Shown here piece after piece: positions 16,574 to 25,120 of a DNA stretch of 64,000 nt. Position 1 is the stretch's first letter, and each line of letters opens with the position of its first letter. The notes below the pieces were generated by a model. The model was not told where the DNA came from. It was given only the letters and a program-made list of their open reading frames with translations, and ran no database searches. The position numbers were made by a program, and so were the translations under genes. This DNA comes from JAGWBJ01 sp034423015 (GTDB taxonomy: Bacteria; Chloroflexota; Dehalococcoidia; Lucifugimonadales; JAGWBF01). Where the stretch lies: contig DAOUJG010000053.1 of NCBI GenBank assembly GCA_034423015.1, positions 72,267-136,266 of the forward strand, given 5' to 3'.

Positions 16574-18369
16574 AGCCTTACTCTCGTCTCGTCCTGATAG
16601 CCGGATTCTTGTTGGTCATGACACTGACCGCCTGCGCATCCTCGACCCCCACCCCTGTGCCGACGCCCATCCCCACCCTGGCTCCCCCCCCCAGCGCTAC
16701 GCCGGCGCCCGCTCCCACGGCCGCGCCGGTCCCCACCGCTACGCCCGAGCCGACCCCGACGTCGGTCCCGCCGACGCCCGCCCCCACGCCGACGCCAACC
16801 AGCACGCCCGTGCCCACGGCCACACCGACGCCGGTGGTATCCGCGCCTCCCATCGGGCTGCACGGCGGCAGGTTCACGACCCTGGCGCCGGCCAACGTAC
16901 CCAACCTGGACGTACACCAGGAGGTCCAGGAGACCCTATCCTCGTTGGGGCCGGGCATCGCGTACAGCCGCTTGCTGCGCCTGCGGACGGGGCCCGAGGA
17001 TGAGGTGCCCCAGCCGAGCCTGCGCCTGGAGTGCGACTTGTGTCGGAGCTGGCGGATGGTCGACCCGTTTACCTACGTCTTCCAGCTACGGGAGCGGGTC
17101 CTGTGGCAGAACAGGGCCCCGGTCTTCGGGCGCGGCCTGACCGCCGAGGACATCGTCTACAGCTACGAGAGACAGCGGACGCCGGGATGGGCCAACGCCG
17201 CCCTGTTGCAGGACGCGGACGTCATCGAGACGGAAGGCCCGGGCGCGGTGAAGCTGACCCTGAAGCCCGGTTTCGCCAACGCGGACTTCCTGGTGGCCCT
17301 GGCCGACGGGCATAGCAAGATCGTGGCCAGGGAGGTGGTGGAGAGGTGGGACGGACTCGAGCACGCCCCGGTCATAGGTACGGGCCCGTGGCGATGGCAG
17401 AGCACCGAGGAGGACGTGGGCAGCGTCTTCATCAAGAACTCCGACTACTTCGAGGGGGGGCTGCCCTTCCTGGACGAGCTGGTGATAAGGATCATCCGGG
17501 GGGATGACAAGACCCAGCTGGCCGTTTTCCTTACCGGCGGCGTGGACGTCTACCGCATCTCCCCCTCGGGCTGGCGGCAGCTATCCGAGACTCCCGGCGC
17601 CATGGTCCAGAGCCATCTGTCGAGGCAGGGAGGGTCGGGAGTAGCGTTGACCATGAACGTGTCCAGGCCGCCTTTCGACGACGTCCGGGTGCGCCGGTCG
17701 GTGTTCCGGGCCATGGACCCCTGGAACTACGTGCGGACCATCTGGGGCGGCCAGGGGTTCCCCAGCCTGGGCATGCCCGTGCATGAGCCCGGCTGGAACC
17801 TGTCGATGGAGGAGATGCGGGGTCCCTACTTCGCCAACCCCACCGCCGCCAGCAACGACCTGCAAGCCTCGGGAGCGGAGCTTCCACTGCGGTTCGAGCT
17901 TGCCGTGGCCGATTTTGGCGACGTTCACCGAGAGATGGGGACCCAAATAGAGGAGGACCTGAGGTCGGTGGGGTTCGACCCATTCATGGTGCCGGTCAGC
18001 GCGTCCCAGTACCAGGACAAGGTGTGGCGGGACAGGGACTACGCCATGGCTCTGGGGGAGCTGCCGCCGACCTCGACGCCCAATGACTTCCTCTTCGGCG
18101 TACTCCACGGCGGCACGGGAAGCGTTGTGGGACACTCGGACGCCGAGCTGGACGCCCTCATCTTGAGTCAGTCGGTGGAGGCGGACCCTGCGGCGAGACG
18201 AGACCTGGTCAGGGAGCTGCAGCAGCGAGTGCTGCAGCAGGCCTACATGGTCACGCCGGTAACCACCGGAGTCAGGTGGGTGTTCCATCCGCACGTGAAG
18301 GGCTTCTTCCCCAACCCTTCGGCCTCGGAGTACTTCTACTGGGCCAAAGCGTGGCGTGAGGAGGGCTAG
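16570..18369 (+). CDS. ABC transporter solute-binding lipoprotein, family 5
   Basis: 599 residues. The N-terminus has a signal peptide ending in lipobox LTAC, then a linker of about 75 residues made almost only of Thr, Pro, Ala, Val and Ser. The rest is a family-5 (DppA/OppA-like) binding protein: LTAEDIVYSYERQ, GTGPWRW, DELVIRIIRGDDKTQLAVF and DDVRVRRSVFRAMD are typical. It is probably anchored outside the membrane and binds peptides or other small solutes. No permease or ATPase is adjacent. It is translationally coupled to the upstream membrane protein by GTGA, an unusual pairing. The gene's stop overlaps the convergent sufU-like stop in CTAG. Confidence 0.9.
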   Translation: MKPYSRLVLIAGFLLVMTLTACASSTPTPVPTPIPTLAPPPSATPAPAPTAAPVPTATPEPTPTSVPPTPAPTPTPTSTPVPTATPTPVVSAPPIGLHGGRFTTLAPANVPNLDVHQEVQETLSSLGPGIAYSRLLRLRTGPEDEVPQPSLRLECDLCRSWRMVDPFTYVFQLRERVLWQNRAPVFGRGLTAEDIVYSYERQRTPGWANAALLQDADVIETEGPGAVKLTLKPGFANADFLVALADGHSKIVAREVVERWDGLEHAPVIGTGPWRWQSTEEDVGSVFIKNSDYFEGGLPFLDELVIRIIRGDDKTQLAVFLTGGVDVYRISPSGWRQLSETPGAMVQSHLSRQGGSGVALTMNVSRPPFDDVRVRRSVFRAMDPWNYVRTIWGGQGFPSLGMPVHEPGWNLSMEEMRGPYFANPTAASNDLQASGAELPLRFELAVADFGDVHREMGTQIEEDLRSVGFDPFMVPVSASQYQDKVWRDRDYAMALGELPPTSTPNDFLFGVLHGGTGSVVGHSDAELDALILSQSVEADPAARRDLVRELQQRVLQQAYMVTPVTTGVRWVFHPHVKGFFPNPSASEYFYWAKAWREEG

Positions 18370-18830
18370 GCCGCCGGCCGGGCCCGGTACTCCTCTATAC
18401 CCTGCTCCAAGGCGCTCCACCCCAGGAGGGCGCACTTGATGCGCACGGGGAACGCCCGCACCGCTTGAAGGGCTTCCAAATCGCCCAGGCCGCCTGAAGG
18501 AGAGTCCGAGGGGGCGTCACCGGTCAGGCTTAGTCGGAACCTGTCTGCCAGGTCCTCGGCCTCCTGCAGCGTCAGTCCCTCCAGGGCGTCGGTCATCATC
18601 GACGCGGAGGCCTGGGTTATGGAGCAGCCTTCGCCTTTGAACCCGGCTTCGACGATCCGGCCCTGGACCACCCTCAGCCGTAGGACGACCCGGTCGCCGC
18701 AGATGGGGTTGTACTCGTCGTACTCCACGTCGGGGTCATCGACCTCGGGGCGGCTTCGCGAGGCCCGGTAGTGCCGTAGTATGACGTCGCGATAGAGGTC
18801 GTCGATCTGGTCGAAGGGGAATTTCTGCAC
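18366..18830 (-). CDS. SufU/NifU-like Fe-S scaffold protein (paralogue 1)
   Basis: 154-residue SufU-type protein. The three Cys and one Asp that bind zinc or a cluster are present: NPICGDR, GEGCSITQ and RIKCALL, plus the Gly-Asp of CGD. In Firmicutes SufU is a zinc-dependent sulfur acceptor for SufS. This copy has a divergent insert after the first Cys region and lies outside the suf operon, separated from it by hicAB. Its partner desulfurase is probably SufS at 19870-21105. Convergent with the upstream lipoprotein gene through CTAG. Confidence 0.88.
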   Translation of the reverse strand: MQKFPFDQIDDLYRDVILRHYRASRSRPEVDDPDVEYDEYNPICGDRVVLRLRVVQGRIVEAGFKGEGCSITQASASMMTDALEGLTLQEAEDLADRFRLSLTGDAPSDSPSGGLGDLEALQAVRAFPVRIKCALLGWSALEQGIEEYRARPAA

Positions 18831-18861
18831 GATCGCATCTAGGCGCCAGACTGTTCACTCA

Positions 18862-19134
18862 CTACGTTGCCATGGTTGGCACTCGCAGTGTTACGAAGGC
18901 CAACATCTCCCCGGGCCTCAATTCCACATCCTCTGCGGCGCTGGGCGCGGGAATGGGTTGGCCATGTTCCCGCAATACATCCAGGAACTCAGGGAGCATG
19001 TCCTCGGCGTCGGCCAGAGCCTCGTCTACGGTAGCTCCCATGGCGTAGGCGCCGCGCAAATCGGGGATGACGACGCCATAGGCGCCCCGCTCCCCATCTA
19101 TCACTGCTGGGTATTTGGTCAGCTTCTCAGTCAT
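18862..19134 (-). CDS. hicB: HicB family antitoxin
   Basis: About 90 residues. MTEKLTKYPAVIDGERGAYGVVIPDLRG and the following GATVDEALADAEDML segment are the HicB fold, an RNase-H-like domain. It neutralises HicA. ATG at 19134 overlaps the hicA TGA as ATGA, so this start is preferred to the ATG at 19143. Antitoxin downstream of toxin is the standard HicAB order. Confidence 0.88.
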   Translation of the reverse strand: MTEKLTKYPAVIDGERGAYGVVIPDLRGAYAMGATVDEALADAEDMLPEFLDVLREHGQPIPAPSAAEDVELRPGEMLAFVTLRVPTMAT

Positions 19135-19316
19135 TGTTCCCATCCTGCCTGCGTAGTGATCTGTTGGGCTACGCCCATGGAGACTGTCCTGTGGCGGGGC
19201 AGTCGGATCGTCTCGGAGGACTCAGGGTGTTTGTAGATGTCGTGCTTGCCGCGGCGGACCAAGTACCATCCTTCTCTCTCCAGCCGACGCCTGATTGCTC
19301 GGGTGTTCGTCTCCAT
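19131..19316 (-). CDS. hicA: HicA family mRNA interferase toxin
   Basis: 61 residues with the dsRBD-like HicA fold: TRAIRRRLEREGWYLVRRGKHDIYKH contains the G-x-x-x-x-R-x-x-x-S/H-x-x-Y-x-H pattern, including the catalytic His before the last strand. HicA cleaves mRNAs and tmRNA ribosome-independently. It overlaps hicB by four bases. A dyad operator lies just upstream at 19325-19340. Confidence 0.88.
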   Translation of the reverse strand: METNTRAIRRRLEREGWYLVRRGKHDIYKHPESSETIRLPRHRTVSMGVAQQITTQAGWEQ

Positions 19317-19324
19317 GCATCAAT

Positions 19325-19360
19325 CCTATCAAGTGATAGGAATTGCGGACAATAGGAGAG
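19325..19360 (-). promoter_or_regulatory. hicAB promoter and palindromic operator
   Basis: CCTATCA-AG-TGATAGG (19325-19340) is a perfect 7-bp inverted repeat ending 9 nt before the hicA ATG. It overlaps a minus-strand -10 TAGGAT that sits 18 nt after TTGTCC. The arrangement fits autorepression by HicB or the HicAB complex. Confidence 0.6.
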
Positions 19361-19417
19361 GCCATTTTGTGACACCCTCATCCCAGCATGCCCGCCCTTG
19401 GAGCCCCCGTACGAGCC

Positions 19418-19870
19418 CTACTCGGTGGTGACGGAGTCCGCGTCGCCCTCCAGGGCCACGCGGAGGGTGTGCCAGGAGAGGACGGCGCACTTGACCCTGG
19501 CGGGGTATTCGTTCACGCCGGAGAGGGCCTCGAGGTCGCCCACCTCGTCGGGATCGAACTCCGCGCCGGGAGGACGGACGAGCATCTTCTGGAAGGAGTC
19601 GAACAGGTCCACTGCGTGGCCCTTGGGCCGCCCCTTCACCGCCTCGGTCATCATCGAGGCCGAAGCCTTGGAGATGGCGCAACCGGAGCCCTCGAAGCCG
19701 ATGTCGCTGATAAGGTCGCCGTCCACGTGCACGTGCAGGGTGTAGCGGTCTCCACAAAGAGGGTTGTACCCCTCCACGGAGCGGGTCGCGCCCTGAGGCT
19801 TGCGGAAGTTCCGGGGCCGCGAGTTGTGGTCTATGACGATGTCCTGGTACAGGTCCTGAAGGCTCGACAC
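19418..19870 (-). CDS. sufU: SufU Fe-S cluster assembly protein (operon copy)
   Basis: 150 residues: GYNPLCGDRYTL, GSGCAISKAS and RVKCAVLSW hold the conserved Cys-Asp/Cys/Cys ligands, and the 18-20 residue insertion between the second and third Cys is typical of SufU. It accepts persulfide sulfur from SufS or acts as scaffold. The GTG start at 19870 shares its first base with the sufS stop (TAGTG), so translation is coupled. Last gene of the suf operon. Confidence 0.92.
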   Translation of the reverse strand: MSSLQDLYQDIVIDHNSRPRNFRKPQGATRSVEGYNPLCGDRYTLHVHVDGDLISDIGFEGSGCAISKASASMMTEAVKGRPKGHAVDLFDSFQKMLVRPPGAEFDPDEVGDLEALSGVNEYPARVKCAVLSWHTLRVALEGDADSVTTE

Positions 19871-21105
19871 TAGCTGAACACCTCCAGGACCTTGTCGATC
19901 CCCTTCACCAGGGCATCGATCTCCTCCCGGGTGTTGTAGAAGGCCAGGGATGCCCTGGCGGTGGCCGGGATGCCGAACCTGTCCATCACCGGCTGCGTGC
20001 AGTGGTGCCCTGTGCGGACGGCGATGCCCTCGGAGTCCAGGATGGTGCCGATGTCGTGGGGGTGCACTCCGTCCAGGACGAAGGAGAGGATGCCCGCCTT
20101 CTTTCGGGCGGTGCCCACGAGCCTCAGCCCGCTGATGGACGACAGGGCCCTGGTGCCGTAGTCCAGCAGCTCGTGTTCGTAGGCTTCGATGTTCTCCAAG
20201 CCGACGGAGGTGACGTAGTCCACCGCGGCGCCCAGGCCGATGGTGCCCGCGATGTTGGGCGTGCCCGCCTCGAACCTGTACGGCAGGTCGTTGTACAGGG
20301 TCTTTTCGAAGGTCACGGACTTGATCATGTCTCCGCCTCCCTGGTAGGGAGGCATCGACTCCAGCAGGTCCGCCTTGCCGTAGAGGACCCCGATGCCCGT
20401 CGGGCCGTACAGCTTGTGGCCGGAGAAAACGAAGAAGTCGCAGTCCAGGTCCCGCACGTCGACGTTCACGTGGGGCGCGGATTGGGCCCCGTCCAACAGG
20501 ACCGGCACGCCCCGGCTGTGGGCCATCTCGATGATCCGGCGCACGGGGTTTATGGTGCCCAGAGAGTTGGAAACGTGGACGATGGACACTAGCTTGGTGC
20601 GCGGGCCGAGCAGGCGTTCGTACTCGTCGACCAGCAGGTCGCCGTCGTCGTTCATCGGCACGACCCGCAGTTGGGCGCCCCGCTCCTGGCAGAGTATCTG
20701 CCACGGGACGATATTGGAGTGGTGCTCCATGGCCGAGATGATGACCTCGTCGCCCTGGCCGACGTTGGCCCTCCCGTAGCTGCCGGCCACCAGGTTGATG
20801 CCCTCGGTGGTGCCCCGCACGAAGATGATCTCCCGGTCGTCGGAGGCGTTGAGGAGGCCACGTACCTTGGAGCGGGCATCCTCGTAGTCGGCCGTCGCCT
20901 GCTCGCTCAGGTAGTGGATGCCCCGGTGGACGTTGGAGTTTTCGGTGGTGTAGTAGCGGCTCAGAGTATCCAGCACGCTCTGGGGCTTCTGGCTGGTGGC
21001 TGCGTTGTCCAGGTACACCAGGGGCTTGCCGTGGACCTGTTGGGCCAGGATGGGGAAGTCCCGCCTGACGCGGGACACGTCGAAGCCGGGCCCGGTGGAG
21101 GTCAT
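19870..21105 (-). CDS. sufS: Cysteine desulfurase SufS
   Basis: 411 residues, PLP-dependent type II cysteine desulfurase. LVYLDNAATSQKPQ is the N-terminal signature, FSGHKLYGPTGIGVLYG carries the PLP-lysine, and AVRTGHHCTQPVMD contains the catalytic Cys in the short R-x-G-x-x-C-x-x-P loop of the SufS group. Mobilises sulfur from cysteine for Fe-S cluster assembly. ATG at 21105 overlaps the sufD stop as ATGA. Confidence 0.97.
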   Translation of the reverse strand: MTSTGPGFDVSRVRRDFPILAQQVHGKPLVYLDNAATSQKPQSVLDTLSRYYTTENSNVHRGIHYLSEQATADYEDARSKVRGLLNASDDREIIFVRGTTEGINLVAGSYGRANVGQGDEVIISAMEHHSNIVPWQILCQERGAQLRVVPMNDDGDLLVDEYERLLGPRTKLVSIVHVSNSLGTINPVRRIIEMAHSRGVPVLLDGAQSAPHVNVDVRDLDCDFFVFSGHKLYGPTGIGVLYGKADLLESMPPYQGGGDMIKSVTFEKTLYNDLPYRFEAGTPNIAGTIGLGAAVDYVTSVGLENIEAYEHELLDYGTRALSSISGLRLVGTARKKAGILSFVLDGVHPHDIGTILDSEGIAVRTGHHCTQPVMDRFGIPATARASLAFYNTREEIDALVKGIDKVLEVFS

Positions 21106-22517
21106 CGCCCGCCCCCTATCTGCGACCCGGAAATGACATCCAGGAACGCCCCCTCTAGAAACTCCCGGAGGGGACCGAGGCGGACCTGGTCGATGATCTC
21201 GCCGGCGAAGCCTCGGACCAGCAGCGCGCTGGCGGTCTTCCGGTCCAGGCCCCTGCTCATCATGTAGAAGAGGGTATCCTGGTCGATGTGCCCGGCGGTG
21301 GCCCCGTGCCCGCACTTCACGTCGTCGGCGTATATGAGCAGGCTGGGCTTGCTGTTCACCTCGGCGTCGTCGGACAGCAGCAGGTTCTTGTCCGACTGCT
21401 GGGCGTCGACTTTCTGGGCGTCCTTGCGCACCAGCACCGTCCCTCCGAACACGGCCCTGGAGCTGCCGTCCAGGATGCCCTTGTAGTACAGCTTGCTGGT
21501 GGTGTGAGGACTGGCGTGGTCGATGTTGATGAAGTTGTCTATGTGCTCCTTGCCAGAGGTGACGTAGAGGCCGTTGAGGGAGCAGTAGGCGCCGGGGGCG
21601 TCGAGAGTGACCATCAGGTCGTGCCTGGCCAGCGCCGCTCCCCGGGCGACGGACGCGGAGGTGAAAGAGCTGTCCCTGGACTGGTGGACCCGGGTGGCGC
21701 CCACGTGAAAGGCTCCTGCGGCGTTGAGGAGGAGCCGGTAGTGGTCGACCTTGGCGCCGTCCTCCAGCACGATCTCGGTGACAGCGTTGGTCAGGTCGCG
21801 GCCCGGCGACAAGCTGAGGTACGTCTCGACGATGGCGGTCTCGCTGTTCCGTCCGGCGACGATCAGGTTCCTGGGGTGGGACGCGGTCGGCGAGCCGTTG
21901 CCGGAGCTCAGGTGCAGCAGGTGTATGGGCTTGGCGAGGCGTGCCTCCCGCTCCACCGAGAGTACGCCCCCGTCGTCGATGAAGGCGGTGTTCAGGGCGG
22001 TAAAGCCGTCGTCCTCGACCACGGCGTACCGTCCCAGGTGCTCCTCGGCCACCGCCCCGTCGTGTTCCAGGCAACTCGCCAAGCTGGAGATGCGGACACC
22101 CTCCAGCCCTGGGGACGGGGTGGACAGGGACGGCGAGTAGCGACCGTCCAGGAAGGCCAAGGTAACCCAGCCATCGTCCGTGGGTATCCTGCCGGCGAGT
22201 GCGGCTGGGTCGACCGCTCCAGGGGCGCCGGCCGTCGGATGCCCTTGGGCCGTCGGATGCCCTTGGGCCGGCGGATGCCCTTGGGCCGGCGGATGCCCTT
22301 GGACCGTCGGATGACTGAAGGCGACGGCCGCTATGGGGGCTACATTGGTGTATTTCCACCGCTCGTTGCCCCGGCGAGCCGTGGGGAACCCCAGCTCGGT
22401 GAACCGGGCGAAGGCGTGGGCCCGCGCCCTGGAGAGCCACTCGGGCTCACGGCCCTCCCTGGCCTCCTGCAAGGCGCGGAACTCAGAGACGTATCGGTCG
22501 TCCTGGACCTGGGTCAT
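21102..22517 (-). CDS. sufD: Fe-S cluster assembly protein SufD
   Basis: About 471 residues. The C-terminal beta-helix has SSFTSASVARGAALARHDL, YCSLNGLYV and KCGHGATAGHIDQDTLFYMMSRG, diagnostic of SufB/SufD. It partners SufB and SufC in the scaffold complex. ATG at 22517 (MTQVQDDRYVSEF) gives the usual start; a longer frame reaches 22553. An 18-bp tandem repeat (22234-22313) inserts a repeated GHP(P/T)AQ linker between the N-terminal helical part and the beta-helix, which is unusual for SufD. Confidence 0.94.
   Translation of the reverse strand: MTQVQDDRYVSEFRALQEAREGREPEWLSRARAHAFARFTELGFPTARRGNERWKYTNVAPIAAVAFSHPTVQGHPPAQGHPPAQGHPTAQGHPTAGAPGAVDPAALAGRIPTDDGWVTLAFLDGRYSPSLSTPSPGLEGVRISSLASCLEHDGAVAEEHLGRYAVVEDDGFTALNTAFIDDGGVLSVEREARLAKPIHLLHLSSGNGSPTASHPRNLIVAGRNSETAIVETYLSLSPGRDLTNAVTEIVLEDGAKVDHYRLLLNAAGAFHVGATRVHQSRDSSFTSASVARGAALARHDLMVTLDAPGAYCSLNGLYVTSGKEHIDNFINIDHASPHTTSKLYYKGILDGSSRAVFGGTVLVRKDAQKVDAQQSDKNLLLSDDAEVNSKPSLLIYADDVKCGHGATAGHIDQDTLFYMMSRGLDRKTASALLVRGFAGEIIDQVRLGPLREFLEGAFLDVISGSQIGGGR
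22234..22313 (-). repeat. 18-bp tandem repeat inside sufD (about 4.4 copies)
   Basis: Four near-identical 18-bp units (22234-22251, 22252-22269, 22270-22287, 22288-22305) plus a partial fifth, differing at one or two bases. Each encodes six residues of the GHPPAQ/GHPTAQ type. Because the period is a multiple of three, copy-number change would keep the reading frame. Confidence 0.9.
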
Positions 22518-22533
22518 GTCTTCGTCGCCGCCC

Positions 22534-23304
<771 letters not shown>

Positions 23305-23358
23305 GACGTTACCTCTGGCCGTCCTTCCCCTCACGGGAGGGGCTGGGGCGACGGGACC

Positions 23359-24819
23359 TTACCCGACCGTTCCTTCCAGGCTGACCTTGAGCAGCTGTGA
23401 AGCCTCGGAGGCAAACTCGAAGGGCAGCTCCTTGAAGATGCCCCGGCAGAAACCGTTGATGATCATGTGCTGCGCGTCCTCGGCCCCGATGCCCCGCTGC
23501 TGCAGGTAGAAGAGCTGGTCCTCGCTGACCTTGGACGTGGTGGCCTCGTGCTCCATCTTGGCCGTGGGGTTGCGCACCTCGATGTAGGGCACCGTGTGGG
23601 CCCCGCACCGGTCGCCTATCAGCAGGGAGTCGCACTGGGTGAAGTTGCGGGCGTTGGTGGCAGAGGGCATGATCTTCACCAGGCCCCGGTAGGTGCCGTT
23701 GGCCTCTCCCGCCGAGATGCCCTTGGCGACGATGGTGCTGCGCGTGTTCTTGCCCATGTGCAGCATCTTGGTGCCCGTGTCCGCCTGCTGGTGGTTGTTG
23801 ACCAGGGCGACGGAGTAGAACTCGCCCACCGAGTTGTCCCCCTGGAGGATGACGCTTGGGTACTTCCAGGTGATGGCGGACCCCGTCTCCACCTGGGTCC
23901 AGGATATCTTCGAGTTGACCCCCTGGGCCTTGCCCCGCTTGGTGACGAAGTTGTACACGCCGCCCCTGCCCTCTTTGTCGCCGGGGAACCAGTTTTGGAG
24001 GGTGGAGTACTTGATCTCCGCGTTGTCCAGGGCCACCAGCTCCACCACCGCGGCGTGGAGCTGGTGGGTCTTGCGGCTGGGAGCGGTGCAGCCTTCCAGG
24101 TAGCTAACGTAGCTGCCTTCCTCGGCCACGATGAGGGTGCGCTCGAACTGGCCCGAGTCGGCCTGGTTGATCCGGAAGTAGGTCATAAGCTCCAGCGGAC
24201 AGCGGACGCCCTTGGGAATGTAGGCGAAGGAGCCGTCGCTGAACACCGCGGAGTTGAGGGTCGCGAAGAAGTTGTCCGTGTAGGGGACGACGGAGCCCAG
24301 GTACTTCTTCACCAGGTCCGGGTGCTCCTGGATGGCCTCGGTGAAGGAGCAGAAGATCACCCCGTGCTTCTCCAGGGTCTCCTTGTAGGTGGTGGCCACG
24401 GAGACGCTGTCCAGCACGGCGTCGACGGCGACCCCCGACAGCTTCTTCTGCTCCTCGATGGGTATGCCCAGCTTGTTGAAGGCGGTTATGAGCTCGGGGT
24501 CCACCTCGTCCAGGCTCTTGGGGCCGTCGGCCTTGGACGCCGGGGCCGCGTAGTAGATCATGTCCTGGTAGTCGATGGGCGGGTACTGGACGTTGGCCCA
24601 GGTGGGCTCGCCCCTGTCCATCTTGAGCCAGTGGCGGTAGGCCTTGAGCCGCCAGTCCAGCATCCAGTCAGGCTCGCCCTTCTTGGCGGATATGAACCTG
24701 ACGATGTCCTCGTCCAGTCCCCGGGGGGCGGTGTCCGACTCGATGTCGATGACGAAGCCCCACTTGTAGTCCGATTCGTCCAGGCCGCTTTGGCGGGAGA
24801 TCACCCTCTGTGAGGTCAT
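23359..24819 (-). CDS. sufB: Fe-S cluster assembly protein SufB
   Basis: 486 residues, the standard SufB length. VFSDGSFAYIPKGVRCP, YVSYLEGCTAPSRKTHQLHAAVVEL, and a C-terminal RNFTQCDSLLIGDRCGAHTVPYIEVRNP are hallmarks, including conserved Cys and His that assemble the nascent cluster. First gene of sufB-C-D-S-U, transcribed from a near-consensus promoter 45-70 nt upstream. Confidence 0.97.
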   Translation of the reverse strand: MTSQRVISRQSGLDESDYKWGFVIDIESDTAPRGLDEDIVRFISAKKGEPDWMLDWRLKAYRHWLKMDRGEPTWANVQYPPIDYQDMIYYAAPASKADGPKSLDEVDPELITAFNKLGIPIEEQKKLSGVAVDAVLDSVSVATTYKETLEKHGVIFCSFTEAIQEHPDLVKKYLGSVVPYTDNFFATLNSAVFSDGSFAYIPKGVRCPLELMTYFRINQADSGQFERTLIVAEEGSYVSYLEGCTAPSRKTHQLHAAVVELVALDNAEIKYSTLQNWFPGDKEGRGGVYNFVTKRGKAQGVNSKISWTQVETGSAITWKYPSVILQGDNSVGEFYSVALVNNHQQADTGTKMLHMGKNTRSTIVAKGISAGEANGTYRGLVKIMPSATNARNFTQCDSLLIGDRCGAHTVPYIEVRNPTAKMEHEATTSKVSEDQLFYLQQRGIGAEDAQHMIINGFCRGIFKELPFEFASEASQLLKVSLEGTVG

Positions 24820-24837
24820 GCCAGTCCTTCAGGCGGT

Positions 24838-24892
24838 ATTGTCGACCATTTTGGTCGGGAATCAGTATAGCACCGGCCCATGCCTGAGTCAA
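24838..24892 (-). promoter_or_regulatory. suf operon promoter with overlapping dyad operator
   Basis: TTGACT (24887-24892), 17-nt spacer, TATACT (24864-24869): a near-consensus sigma70 promoter. Over the expected start site sits CGACCA-TTT-TGGTCG (24843-24857), a 6-bp dyad. ATTGTCGA beside it (24838-24845) recurs at 24928-24935 and inverted at 24945-24952. A repressor sensing iron or cluster status (Rrf2/IscR-like) is plausible; the binding protein is unknown. Confidence 0.7.
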
Positions 24893-25120
24893 CGGGTTTC
24901 GTAGTGTTTCCGTGCCCGGCGAGAGCTATTGTCGACCCCAGGGCTCGACAATTTCCCGGTATGTGTCCTGCCGCGGAGACGGCGGCATTTCCCCGCATTC
25001 GTCATGACCCCCGGGCCGGTCGGCGGTTGGAAAGGCGCGGACGCCTGCCCTACAATGTAACACGCTCCGCGCCGGGTGCAACCCGGGCAGGGGAGCAGTT
25101 GGAACAGAGGAGTGTCGAAT
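24893..25120. other. Intergenic region between sufB and the hydroxyacid dehydrogenase
   Basis: No gene seen. It holds the inverted repeat ATTGTCGA/TCGACAAT (24928-24935 and 24945-24952, 9-nt loop) related to the suf operator half-site. A plausible plus-strand promoter TTGGAA (25027-25032), 18 nt, TACAAT (25051-25056) precedes the downstream dehydrogenase. Confidence 0.55.

Noticed and set aside
16640..16860. Thr/Pro-rich segments as satellite repeats
   Set aside because: They are codon-periodic lipoprotein linkers, seen again in thiY and at 56850 in another form.
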